A stretch of DNA of 52,037 bases from Flavobacterium gawalongense (lineage in GTDB: Bacteria > Bacteroidota > Bacteroidia > Flavobacteriales > Flavobacteriaceae). The number at the start of each line of letters is the position of its first letter. Position 1 is the first letter of the stretch. The stretch spans positions 1-52,037 of the forward strand of contig NZ_VJZP01000030.1 in NCBI RefSeq assembly GCF_007097265.1, read 5' to 3'. The notes beneath the pieces are model-generated. The model saw only the letters and a list, made by a program, of their open reading frames with translations. It had not been told where the DNA came from and made no database searches. Position numbers and translations under genes: made by a program. Below are positions 37,881 to 46,399 of the stretch, piece by piece.

Positions 37881-37909
37881 TTTAGGCTAAATTTTTCAGC
37901 AAAAATATA

Positions 37910-39223
37910 TTAAAAATTTAGATTACCAGCTAATTCCCTAAGTGCAATTTCGGATAATTTACCAAGAAACTGGGCGTTGCTGTAACGCACTTTTGCATTG
38001 ACATAATTCAATTGTGCGGTTCTGAATTCTAAGGTCGTTATGGTTCCAATACGAAATTTATCCAGCGTAATATTTAGATTTTGTTTGGCGATAGATTCGT
38101 TTTTTTCTTCTAAAGCAATTAATTCCAAATTGGTCAAATACGTTTGATACGAAGTCGCTAACTGGGAATGCAATGTCAAATTTTGCTGCTCGATTGTCAT
38201 TTTAGAATTCTCAATCTGAATTTTGGTGATTTTCTCGTTTCGGTTTTGTGCAAAACCATCAAATACATTCAAAGAAGCACTAAAACCATAATTCAATCCT
38301 TTGGATGCGGATTGTGATACAAATCCAAGACTGGATTGACTTTCAGAAAAATTGTAGCCTGTATTTACTCTTATGGTAGGATAGCGTCCCGCTTTGATTT
38401 GTTTTAATTCTAATTCTGCTACTTTTTTATTGATAATTTGCGTTTCTAATTGCGGATTTTGTTTTTCGGCTAAAGCGGTAAGTTCCGGAAGCAATAATTG
38501 GTTGTCAACCGCAATAAAATCAATCACTTTGAAATCAGATTTAAGATCTCTGGCCAATATTTGATTCAATAAAATCTTACTATTGGCATACAATTCTTTT
38601 TGTCTCAGCACCGCAACCTGATCGGTATTCAAATCTACTTGGGCATTCAAAACCTCTAATTTGGACGCTTTTCCAATGGTAAACCTGTTTTGTGCCAAAG
38701 CCAATCGCTGATTCGAAATAACAATCGTGGTATCTAAAGCAGCTAATTGCTGTTGTTGTTGTACCAAATCGTAATAGGCTGCATGTACATCACTTATTTT
38801 AGTGATTACCGTCAGTTTTAATTGTGCTTCTCCTAATTTTTGTAATTCTTTTAGCTGGTCTAGTCTGGCAAACATACGCAGTCCGTCAAAAATAGTCCAA
38901 TCCAAGCCAACACCATAACTCAAACTGTTGTTCTTGGCATTGTCTAGCTCTGTTTCCGTTCCGTCTTGACGCGTTTGCGAACTGTTTTGAACGCTATTAT
39001 TGTCCACAATTGTTGCAGTGACTTTTGGCAACATACCGGCATTTCCAATTGCCACATTTGTTTTTTCGATGTCTAAATTGTTTGTCGCAATTTTTATTTC
39101 GTAATTGTTTTCCAATGCTATTTTTATAGCACTTTCCAATGTCAAAACTTCTTGTGCATTGGTTTTTGCAATACAAAATAATAGTAGTATTAGACTTTGA
39201 AATAGTATTTTAGAATGTGTCAT
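37910..39223 (-). CDS. TolC-family outer membrane efflux protein
   Basis: The 437-residue protein has a signal peptide ending near CIAKTNAQ and the duplicated coiled-coil/beta-strand pattern of TolC (SAIKIALENNYEIKIA at the start, LDKFRIGTITTLEF in the second half). It would form the outer-membrane duct of the tripartite pump. It starts 2 bases after the RND transporter stop, which shows a single operon: adaptor, pump, duct. Confidence 0.92.
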   Translation of the reverse strand: MTHSKILFQSLILLLFCIAKTNAQEVLTLESAIKIALENNYEIKIATNNLDIEKTNVAIGNAGMLPKVTATIVDNNSVQNSSQTRQDGTETELDNAKNNSLSYGVGLDWTIFDGLRMFARLDQLKELQKLGEAQLKLTVITKISDVHAAYYDLVQQQQQLAALDTTIVISNQRLALAQNRFTIGKASKLEVLNAQVDLNTDQVAVLRQKELYANSKILLNQILARDLKSDFKVIDFIAVDNQLLLPELTALAEKQNPQLETQIINKKVAELELKQIKAGRYPTIRVNTGYNFSESQSSLGFVSQSASKGLNYGFSASLNVFDGFAQNRNEKITKIQIENSKMTIEQQNLTLHSQLATSYQTYLTNLELIALEEKNESIAKQNLNITLDKFRIGTITTLEFRTAQLNYVNAKVRYSNAQFLGKLSEIALRELAGNLNF

Positions 39224-39225
39224 AA

Positions 39226-42200
39226 TTATTTACTTTCTTTTTCTTCCGGTGAAATTATTATTTGCCCAAGGTCGTCAGGAACCAGCTTTTTTATTTCATT
39301 GGAAGAAAAGCCTTTTTTAATGCTGGTTTCATATTCATCAATATGATCAAATTCAGGATAATGTTTTCGGGCTTTCGACCACATTAAATATATCGCTGGA
39401 ATAACGAATAAGGTTAAAACCAAAGAGAAAATAGTTCCTCCTACAATCACAACTCCCATCCCGATTCTACTCGTTGAAGCTGCTCCAAGCGACATTGCGA
39501 TAGGCAATGCACCCAATGAAATGGCTAAACTGGTCATTAAAATAGGTCGAAGCCGTGCTTCGGAAGCTTCTAATATGGCATCAATTTTCGATTTACCCTG
39601 TTCTCGCAGTTGATTCGCAAATTCGACTATCAGAATTCCGTTCTTGGTCACTAAACCAATAAGCATTACCGTACCAATTTGGCTAAAGATATTCCAGGTT
39701 TGGTCAAACAACCATAAGGAGAATAATGCTCCGGCAACTGCCATTGGTACCGTTAAAATGATAATAAACGGATCAATGAAGCTTTCAAATTGCGCAGCTA
39801 AAATTAAAAATATCAATAGCAAAGCCAGTCCAAATGCGAATGAAGTATTCGAACTACTTTCGACAAAATCTCGTGATTCTCCTCCTAAATCGGTGGTAAA
39901 CGTATCGTCAAGCACTTTGGCTTTTATTTCATTCATCGCGTCAATTCCATCACTTAAACTTTTGCCTGGAGCGAGACCTGCAGAAACTGTTGCCGACATA
40001 TATCTGTTATTATGATACAATTGAGGAGGATTACTTTTCTCTTCAATAGTTACCACATTATCCATTTGAATCAATTCCCCTTTGTTATTTTTCACATACA
40101 TAGAGGTCAAATCCAGTGGTTTTGAACGGTCTTTTTGATCAAATTGACCAATCACCTGATATTGTTTTCCGTTTCTCATAAAATAGCCAAAACGTTGACC
40201 GCTTAACGAAAGTTGTAAGGTTTGCGCAATGTCAATTACTGATATTCCTAAACTCTCTGCTTTCTCTCTGTTGATAGTTACATTGACTTCCGGTTTATTG
40301 AATTTTAAATTCACATCACTTATAGCAAAAGTTGGATTCTTAGACACTTCATCCATAAATAATGGAATCTTCTCTTCTAATTTTTTGAAATTTGTGGCCT
40401 GTATAATATATTGAATTGGTAAACCACCGCGTCTGTTTACAGCAATTGTGGGTTGTTCAATAACCGAAGTTTTTGCATCAGGATATTGCTTGGTCCATTT
40501 CGTTAGTTTCTGAGCAATTTCTTTTTGCGAATCCTTTCTTTCGTTAGGTTCAACTAAGGAAACACGAATGAAACCACTATTCACTGAAGAGGACCCAAAA
40601 CCTGGTGAAGTGATAACCAAACTTACTTTTTTTCCAGCAATAGAATCATCTACCAGTTTTGAAACTTCCTGCATAAATCGATCGGTATATTCATAAGAAG
40701 AACCCTCGGGTGTAGACATACGCATTACAAATCCACTTCGATCATCGTAAGGTGCTGTTTCTTTTTGCAAAAGATTGAAAAACAAATAAATTAATCCAAA
40801 ACAAGCTATCAGAATAGGAAAACTCAACCATTTTCTTTTCATAAAACTATTCAATGCATCGGCATAACCGCTGTTCAGTTTTTGAAAATAAGGTTCTGTT
40901 CGAATGTAGAATTTTGATTTTTTTTGTTCGCCACCTTTCATTAAATAGGCATTCAACATAGGTGTTAATGTCAAGGATACAAAAGCAGAAACCAATACCG
41001 CAGCACCAATGACGACGCCAAATTCCCTAAACAATCGCCCGACAAATCCTTCGAGGAAAATTACAGGAAGAAATACCGCTGCTAAAGTTATCGAAATCGA
41101 AATTACCGCAAAAAAGATTTCATTTGAGCCTTTTATTGCTGCTTCGATGGGCGACATGCCTTCTTCTACTTTTTTGAAAATATTCTCAGTCACTACAATT
41201 CCATCATCGACTACAAGACCTGTGGCAAGAACAATCGCCAACAAAGTCAATACATTTATCGAAAATCCAAAAAGCCACATGATAAAGAAAGTAGCAATTA
41301 ACGAAACCGGAATGTCAATTAGCGGTCTAAAAGCAATTGCCCAATCCCTAAAGAACAAATAGATAATTAAAATTACCAGAATAATTGAAATCCCTAGGGT
41401 TTCGGCTACTTCAATAACTGATTTTTTTACAAAAACAGTAGTGTCAATAGCTATATTTAATTGAATATCTTTGGGTAAATCCTTTTTTAATTTTTCAAAT
41501 TCTTTATAAAATGCTGTCGAAATATTTAAATAATTGGCCCCAGGAAGCGGTACAATAGCCACACCAACTAATGGAGTTCCGGATTGTGTCATTTGAGTTT
41601 CTGTGTTTTCAGGACCCAAACTCGCTGTTCCAATATCACTCAAGCGAACAACTTTTTCACCGTCTGAACGAATAATGATATTATTGAATTCTTCTGCTGT
41701 AGAAAGATTACCAACGGTTTTAACCGTTAATTCTGTGTTTTTTCCTGTCAGTTTTCCCGAAGGCAATTCCACATTTTGTTTGTTCAGCGCCTCTCTAACT
41801 TCCGAAACCGTACACCCATAAGAAGCTAATTTCACGGGATCAATCCACAAACGCATCGCGTATCTTTTTTGGCCCCAAATTTGAACACCACTTACGCCCG
41901 GAATAGTTTCCAATCGCTGGGAAATTACATTTTCGGCATAATCACTCAGCTCTAATGCGCTTCTGGTATCACTTTGCACCGTCATCGAAATAATGGCATC
42001 ACCATTGGCATCAGCCTTAGAAACAACGGGAGGCGCATCAATATCTTGTGGCAAGTTCCTTACGGCTTGAGAAACTTTGTCACGAACATCATTAGCGGCT
42101 TCTTCCAGATCTTTATCTAAATTAAACTCGATAGTTATGTTGCTGCTTCCTTGCGCACTCGAAGAAGTTACATTTCGAATTCCATCAATAGAATTGATTG

Positions 42201-42408
42201 CTTTTTCAAGTGGTTCGGTAATTTGGGATTCAATAATATCAGCATTGGCTCCCGTATAATTGGTCCGAATCGAAATTTGAGCAGGATCAATAGAAGGGAA
42301 TTCTCGTACTCCCAGAAAACTGTACCCAATAATACCGAACAATACAATTGCTAAATTAATAACAATGGTTAATACGGGTCTTCTTATACTTGTAGTAGAT
42401 AAACTCAT
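39226..42408 (-). CDS. RND multidrug efflux transporter (HAE1/AcrB-like)
   Basis: The 1060-residue inner-membrane pump has the AcrB layout: twelve membrane helices and two large periplasmic loops. The TM4 sequence GLVVDDGIVVTENIF holds the paired aspartates of the proton relay, and LIGLVTKNGILIVEFAN is typical of the hydrophobe/amphiphile branch rather than the metal-ion branch. Drug substrates cannot be predicted. It lies between the adaptor (101 bases upstream) and the TolC-like gene. Confidence 0.94.
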   Translation of the reverse strand: MSLSTTSIRRPVLTIVINLAIVLFGIIGYSFLGVREFPSIDPAQISIRTNYTGANADIIESQITEPLEKAINSIDGIRNVTSSSAQGSSNITIEFNLDKDLEEAANDVRDKVSQAVRNLPQDIDAPPVVSKADANGDAIISMTVQSDTRSALELSDYAENVISQRLETIPGVSGVQIWGQKRYAMRLWIDPVKLASYGCTVSEVREALNKQNVELPSGKLTGKNTELTVKTVGNLSTAEEFNNIIIRSDGEKVVRLSDIGTASLGPENTETQMTQSGTPLVGVAIVPLPGANYLNISTAFYKEFEKLKKDLPKDIQLNIAIDTTVFVKKSVIEVAETLGISIILVILIIYLFFRDWAIAFRPLIDIPVSLIATFFIMWLFGFSINVLTLLAIVLATGLVVDDGIVVTENIFKKVEEGMSPIEAAIKGSNEIFFAVISISITLAAVFLPVIFLEGFVGRLFREFGVVIGAAVLVSAFVSLTLTPMLNAYLMKGGEQKKSKFYIRTEPYFQKLNSGYADALNSFMKRKWLSFPILIACFGLIYLFFNLLQKETAPYDDRSGFVMRMSTPEGSSYEYTDRFMQEVSKLVDDSIAGKKVSLVITSPGFGSSSVNSGFIRVSLVEPNERKDSQKEIAQKLTKWTKQYPDAKTSVIEQPTIAVNRRGGLPIQYIIQATNFKKLEEKIPLFMDEVSKNPTFAISDVNLKFNKPEVNVTINREKAESLGISVIDIAQTLQLSLSGQRFGYFMRNGKQYQVIGQFDQKDRSKPLDLTSMYVKNNKGELIQMDNVVTIEEKSNPPQLYHNNRYMSATVSAGLAPGKSLSDGIDAMNEIKAKVLDDTFTTDLGGESRDFVESSSNTSFAFGLALLLIFLILAAQFESFIDPFIIILTVPMAVAGALFSLWLFDQTWNIFSQIGTVMLIGLVTKNGILIVEFANQLREQGKSKIDAILEASEARLRPILMTSLAISLGALPIAMSLGAASTSRIGMGVVIVGGTIFSLVLTLFVIPAIYLMWSKARKHYPEFDHIDEYETSIKKGFSSNEIKKLVPDDLGQIIISPEEKESK

Positions 42409-42509
42409 TTTTTTGAATTATAAATTAGTAGTTATGAATTATGAAATTGTTGGTTCTGAATTATCATTTTGATTTTAGGGACAAAAATTTACAACTCATC
42501 ATTTATAAC

Positions 42510-43568
42510 TCATAACTTTACTTTCACCTTCACAGGAGTTTCATTTTTCAATGACATTACACCACTTGTAATAACGGTATCGCCCGCTTTCAAACCGGAA
42601 AGTACCAAGATGGAAGCATCGGTTCGGGTAGCAGTTTCTACCATAATTTCTTTGGCCATTCCGTTATTCGAAATAAAAACCTTCTTGCCGTTTTGTACAG
42701 GAACTATGGCTTCAGTGGGAACTACGATGGCATCTTTAATAATGTCTAAAGGCAATTCAACATTGGCAAACGTACCCGGTAATAATTTTCCGTCTCTATT
42801 TTCGGCAATCGCACGAACTTTTAATGTTCTTGTGGCAATTTCCACTTCAGGTTCTATAGCATATATTTTTGCGGTATAATTTTCGGTGGAACCGGCAACT
42901 TTAAAACTTAAATTAGAATTTGTTTTAATTTGATTGGCATATTTTTCAGGAATCGAAAAAGTGATTTTCAGTTTGCCAATATTAACCAGTTTCGCTACCA
43001 AAACAGTAGGAGTGATATAGGTTCCGGGAGAAATGGAACGCAATCCAATTTTTCCTGAAAATGGTGCTCTAACCGATGTTTTTGCGATTTGTGCTTTTAT
43101 CAATTGGCTTTGTGCTTGTGCCGATTTGAAATCAGCTCTTGCCACATCATATTCTTCTTGGCTGATGGCTTCTTTTTGCAGCAAAAGTTTCGCTCTTCTT
43201 TCGTTTTCCGAGGCTAAACCTTCTCTGGTTTTGGCCTGAGTCAATTGTGCTCTTAATTCTAAATCATTTACTTTAAAAAGTACTTGCCCTTTTGCTACGT
43301 TACTTCCTTCATTGAAATAAATGCCTTCAACAATACCCGAAACTTCGCTTCTAATTTCTACTTGCTCGTTTGCTTCGATAGAACCGGAAAGAGATAAATT
43401 ATTGTCAAAAGTTTGGGGTTCCACGACAATACCACTCAATGTCATGGCTTTATTCATTCCTTTATCTTTTGAATCTTCATTTTTGGCACTGTTTGATGAA
43501 ATTCGATAAGCTATAAAACCACCTATTCCGACAAGCAATAAGGTGTAAACAAGGTATTTTATTTTCAT
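42510..43568 (-). CDS. RND efflux periplasmic adaptor subunit
   Basis: The 352-residue membrane fusion protein has an N-terminal membrane helix (about 5-25). A biotinyl-lipoyl half follows (VEIRSEVSGIVEGIYFNEGSNVAKGQVL, split across the hairpin), then a short alpha-hairpin and the returning lipoyl half TSVRAPFSGKIGLR. Beta-barrel and membrane-proximal domains complete it. It links the pump to TolC. It is the first gene of the operon, and TAACTTTG (43617-43624, minus strand) is a candidate promoter box about 50 bases upstream. No repressor gene is adjacent. Confidence 0.92.
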   Translation of the reverse strand: MKIKYLVYTLLLVGIGGFIAYRISSNSAKNEDSKDKGMNKAMTLSGIVVEPQTFDNNLSLSGSIEANEQVEIRSEVSGIVEGIYFNEGSNVAKGQVLFKVNDLELRAQLTQAKTREGLASENERRAKLLLQKEAISQEEYDVARADFKSAQAQSQLIKAQIAKTSVRAPFSGKIGLRSISPGTYITPTVLVAKLVNIGKLKITFSIPEKYANQIKTNSNLSFKVAGSTENYTAKIYAIEPEVEIATRTLKVRAIAENRDGKLLPGTFANVELPLDIIKDAIVVPTEAIVPVQNGKKVFISNNGMAKEIMVETATRTDASILVLSGLKAGDTVITSGVMSLKNETPVKVKVKL

Positions 43569-43616
43569 GTTTTATTGGGTAAAAGCATTGTTAAAGTGTC
43601 GTTTTGACGCAATAAG

Positions 43617-43624
43617 CAAAGTTA
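43617..43624 (-). promoter_or_regulatory. Possible -7 box for the efflux operon
   Basis: On the minus strand this reads TAACTTTG, matching TAnnTTTG, about 50 bases before the adaptor ATG. No TTG box is seen at the right distance. Confidence 0.35.
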
Positions 43625-43841
43625 GGGTATTCAATTTTAAAAAAAAGGCACGTTAATTTTTATTTAACGTTTGTACATACAAATATTAATATTTAGGTTA
43701 AAAATTAGCTAATGTTAATCGAAAAAACATTGATTATACGGGATGAATTATAGAAAGTGCTATTAGAAATTATTAGTAGTCCAAAAAAAATGTCTGCATT
43801 GTGTTAAAAAAACAGATCAAGCAAAAGTATTTTTGATTTTT

Positions 43842-45227
43842 TTAGAACTTATTTAAATAAAAATGATGCAAGTTGTCATAACAAAATTGATTCACTATTG
43901 TTTCAGGACTTGTCAATTTATTAAAGTCATTTTTGAAATCATAATGCGATAAAAAGTGGGTAGATAATTCCAACAAATTATTTGCTAATAGAGGTAAGTC
44001 GGAAGCATTGTAAATACCAGGTAAAGGATTTATGGTACCATCAAAATCACTTCCGATACAGGTACTATTCCATGAATTCAAATCATTTTTATCTAAAAGG
44101 ATTGCAATATGTTCTAAATGTCTCCATATAATTTCTGCTGAGGCAAATGCCTTGTTTTTTTTGGAATTTAATTTCTTCAAAACATTTTTTTTAGCCAATC
44201 TCCTGCCATCAAGTTGAATCGCAAAAAGGCCATTACTTTTTGATATTGCAATTAGTTCTTCATCATAGAAATTAATATCTGTATTACAGAAAATGGATTC
44301 ATCAGAAATTGATTCTGGATTATTCCATGAGGTTCCGGTCACAGCTCCATGACTTACAATAATGGGAATGTTTTTTCCTTTAAAGTTGGTGTCTAAATAG
44401 TGATAATATTCTCTACGGGACTGTAAACACATGTGTTTTAAATCGGGATAAATAACTTTACCGTTTTTGTTGTCTAATAATGCCTTTACGGCCTTCAATC
44501 CCAAGTCCGTAAAACCATCGTTTAGCATTTCATTTTGATTGACTAATGGACCTAAAGCATCTGAACTTCTGGCATGACCGCAAAAATTATTACTGAAATT
44601 ATGGGCAAAAGTGATAGTGATAGGAGCAATTTTCCAATTTTTAACTTTATATATATTCTCAAGAACTTCTTTTTCCACGGTTTCTCTCCCATATTTTTTT
44701 AATCCTGAATTAAATACGTGAGCTCCTTCAATTGCGAGGATTACAGCCGTTTTGTTTGCATGGCTAATTAATTTAAAATCTTCTGATTTTTTAGGAAAAA
44801 ACAGTCCCATTTTATTATTCTGATGAATGGATTCCAGTAAAAAGTAATACTCTTTTTCGAGGTCTTCAAAATAATTGATATGTTGCTGAATGTTTCTGAT
44901 TCTGTAATAACTGATTCCGGTTATGATATTTGCCAAAAAAGCAGAAACAAAACCACCGCCCAATGAATTTATAAAAAAGCCTTTTTCAAAAGGATAAAGT
45001 GAAGCGGTAACAATTTTGACATTTCCATTTTTCAACGTGGTAAAATCAGCTTGTGAAAATTTAGTCAAACCAAGATAGTTACTGATTAGTTTTCGAACAA
45101 AACTATTTTCTTGCTGATACCAAATATTTCTTCTTTTCAAGCCATAACTGCTGTCTTCAAACGAATGTCCATAGGTTTTTAATGTTGGGTGGCAATGCAA
45201 GTCGGCAAATTTGAATTCGTTTTTCAT
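43842..45227 (-). CDS. M19-family (membrane/renal dipeptidase-like) metalloprotein
   Basis: The 461-residue protein follows the M19 dipeptidase pattern. AIEGAHVF supplies the bridging glutamate, ITFAHNFSNNFCGHARS and IVSHGAVTG supply histidines, and IGSDFDGTINPLPG is the conserved aspartate region. The first metal motif is DLHCHP (Asp9, His11, His13), whereas the classical family has HxD, so one ligand appears changed to His. No signal peptide is seen. The gene starts 6 bases after the desaturase gene. A dipeptidase-like hydrolase is likely, but the substrate is uncertain. Confidence 0.78.
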   Translation of the reverse strand: MKNEFKFADLHCHPTLKTYGHSFEDSSYGLKRRNIWYQQENSFVRKLISNYLGLTKFSQADFTTLKNGNVKIVTASLYPFEKGFFINSLGGGFVSAFLANIITGISYYRIRNIQQHINYFEDLEKEYYFLLESIHQNNKMGLFFPKKSEDFKLISHANKTAVILAIEGAHVFNSGLKKYGRETVEKEVLENIYKVKNWKIAPITITFAHNFSNNFCGHARSSDALGPLVNQNEMLNDGFTDLGLKAVKALLDNKNGKVIYPDLKHMCLQSRREYYHYLDTNFKGKNIPIIVSHGAVTGTSWNNPESISDESIFCNTDINFYDEELIAISKSNGLFAIQLDGRRLAKKNVLKKLNSKKNKAFASAEIIWRHLEHIAILLDKNDLNSWNSTCIGSDFDGTINPLPGIYNASDLPLLANNLLELSTHFLSHYDFKNDFNKLTSPETIVNQFCYDNLHHFYLNKF

Positions 45228-45233
45228 GTTTAA

Positions 45234-46325
45234 TTACATTGTTTCTTCAAAAAAACTTTCGGGTTTAATCGCATTCTTTTTTACTAGTTGATAATGAAGT
45301 TGGAAAGCTTTTAATAAGGAATAGCTTTTATAGGGGAAGTTATATTCCATGGCAAATTCTTTGATGATTTCAGTTACTTTAATAATTTGTGTAGAACTGA
45401 CATTTGGAAATAAATGATGTGCCAAATGATAATTAAAATTATTCATTACGTGTTTTGATACAAAATTTTCACAATGAACATCATTTGTAGTTATAAATTG
45501 ATGTCTCAGCCAAGTAGTAGGAAGTCGGTAATTTGCATTTGGTATAGGGAATTCATTGCCAACATTAGCATGTGACGGGAGTAATATGACCAGTCCTACT
45601 AAACTGCCGCAAATCATTTGTATTAAAAAGCCTAATAAGGCTTGACCGATACTAACATTAAAAACTAAAATAGGAATTATAATGGCGTAAGAGATAAATA
45701 ATAATTTAAAAAACCACAATTTAAAATACTCCACAAGAGGAATTTTGACAAACTTTCTGATGTATCGCTTAGCCGAATAGAAATCTCTAAAATCCCGTAC
45801 GAGTAACCAATTTAAAAGAAATAATGGATACAGAAAAAACACCCAATAATGTTGGTATTTTTGAATAAATAAATTATTTTCTGAAGGAAAAAGTTTAAGT
45901 GGTCCTCCTTGTTCAATATCCGTATCCCAACCAATAGTGTTGGGATAGTTATGGTGCATTCTAATGTGTCGGTTAATCCAAATAAAGCTATTTGCTCCAA
46001 TACAATCAAAAAGATACATGATAACTTTATTTTTCCATTTCTTTTTGAATAAGGAGTAATGACAAGCTTCATGGATAAGATTTACAAAAATTAAAGTTAC
46101 AAGAACTCCCATTAGTCCATAAAAAAGATAGTATAAGAAAGAATAGGACTGGTATTGCATGGCTACAAACCAAAATAGAAAATAAAGAGAAGGTAACAAA
46201 AGGACTTTAAATTGGTTTTGATAATTTATTTCTTCTAAATCCAAGCGCTCCTTAACCGCCTCTTTTAGTAGAATAAAATGCTGGTCCTCTTCTGTAGATT
46301 TTGTAAAACTTGGCTTTCTAGACAT
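45234..46325 (-). CDS. Membrane fatty acid desaturase
   Basis: The 363-residue protein has about four to six membrane segments and three histidine boxes: HEACH (about 110), HIRMHH (about 140) and HLAHHLFPN (about 300). These bind the di-iron centre of acyl-lipid desaturases. It is the first gene of a two-gene unit with the M19 protein. Desaturation of membrane lipids is the family role; a hydroxylase or carotenoid-type oxygenase is possible. Confidence 0.85.
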   Translation of the reverse strand: MSRKPSFTKSTEEDQHFILLKEAVKERLDLEEINYQNQFKVLLLPSLYFLFWFVAMQYQSYSFLYYLFYGLMGVLVTLIFVNLIHEACHYSLFKKKWKNKVIMYLFDCIGANSFIWINRHIRMHHNYPNTIGWDTDIEQGGPLKLFPSENNLFIQKYQHYWVFFLYPLFLLNWLLVRDFRDFYSAKRYIRKFVKIPLVEYFKLWFFKLLFISYAIIIPILVFNVSIGQALLGFLIQMICGSLVGLVILLPSHANVGNEFPIPNANYRLPTTWLRHQFITTNDVHCENFVSKHVMNNFNYHLAHHLFPNVSSTQIIKVTEIIKEFAMEYNFPYKSYSLLKAFQLHYQLVKKNAIKPESFFEETM

Positions 46326-46399
46326 CGGAATACATTTTTACAGTTAGTATTAGCAAATTTACAAAATAAAAACAACACAATAAATTGATTTTTAAGTAT

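Noticed and set aside
39644..40015. Plus-strand open frame of 123 codons inside the RND pump gene
   Set aside because: It is antisense to a conserved transporter and has low-complexity composition. The same holds for 47175-47546 inside recG and 42469-42879 inside the adaptor gene.
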